A stretch of 7,288 bases of DNA from SLFT01 sp964493075 (GTDB taxonomy: Bacteria > Hydrogenedentota > Hydrogenedentia > Hydrogenedentales > CAITNO01): the NCBI GenBank assembly GCA_964493075.1, contig CAZBNU010000205.1, positions 1 through 7,288 on the forward strand, written 5' to 3'. Below are positions 7,268 to 7,288 of the stretch, one piece after another. The position numbers and the translations under genes are program-made. Below the pieces are notes generated by a model. That model had not been told where the DNA came from, made no database searches, and saw only the letters and a list, made by a program, of their open reading frames with translations. Within the stretch, counting starts at the first letter, position 1. The number at the start of each line of letters is the position of its first letter.

Positions 7268-7288
7268 ATGCCTTCTATATTATGCTTT
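7268..7288 (+). CDS. Possible start of a further gene (7 codons, cut by window edge)
   Basis: An ATG at 7268 opens a frame (M-P-S-I-L-C-F) that runs off the window without a stop, 24 bases after the helicase stop codon. AAGG at 7253-7256 (11 bases upstream) or AGGG at 7261-7264 (3 bases upstream) could serve as ribosome binding site, but neither spacing is ideal. CCCTG (7246-7250) could pair with CAGGG (7260-7264), but no T-run follows, so this is no convincing terminator. An mrfB-like partner would be expected in about this place. Seven residues are far too few to say. Confidence 0.15.

Noticed and set aside
1..7288. CRISPR array, tRNA, rRNA, transposase or prophage signal
   Set aside because: I saw no regularly spaced repeats, cloverleaf-type sequence, rRNA core sequence, transposase frame or phage gene on either strand.

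Overview
The window reads as ordinary bacterial chromosome from an uncultured-type, Gram-negative-like organism. It holds three protein genes: one cut by the left edge on the minus strand and two complete ones on the plus strand. The very large secreted GH106-like glycosidase and the structured intergenic repeats would fit the PVC/Planctomycetes or Hydrogenedentota kind of polysaccharide-degrading bacterium. That placement is an impression from protein style only. It rests on no marker gene and is low confidence.

Layout: (1) Positions 1-265, minus strand, carry a nearly complete DUF433 gene (VapB45-type putative antitoxin) that runs off the left edge. (2) Positions 266-629 form a 364-bp divergent intergenic region. 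It is rich in inverted repeats: two hairpins at 364-415, a roughly 73-bp interrupted inverted repeat at 484-556 and a GC-rich hairpin at 583-597, plus a weak promoter candidate and a clear ribosome binding site. (3) Positions 630-4760, plus strand, encode a 1376-residue secreted GH106-like glycoside hydrolase. It has a signal peptide, a catalytic barrel and about four C-terminal jelly-roll modules. (4) Positions 4761-4957 are a 197-bp intergenic region with a well-spaced sigma70-like promoter and, just upstream of it, a 13-bp dyad and direct repeats. (5) Positions 4958-7243, plus strand, encode a full-length 761-residue MrfA/YprA-type superfamily 2 DNA helicase with its C-terminal four-cysteine zinc motif. 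(6) The last 45 bases hold at most the first codons of another gene.

The three genes do not form an evident pathway: a probable toxin-antitoxin component, an extracellular carbohydrate enzyme and a DNA-repair helicase, each apparently in its own transcription unit. I see no CRISPR array, tRNA, rRNA, transposase or att site. Nothing in the window convinces me of a new system. The items most worth a second look are the intergenic inverted-repeat elements, the four-fold repeated beta-sandwich architecture of the glycosidase, the possible operator before the helicase, and whether the DUF433 gene has a DUF5615 toxin partner outside the left edge.
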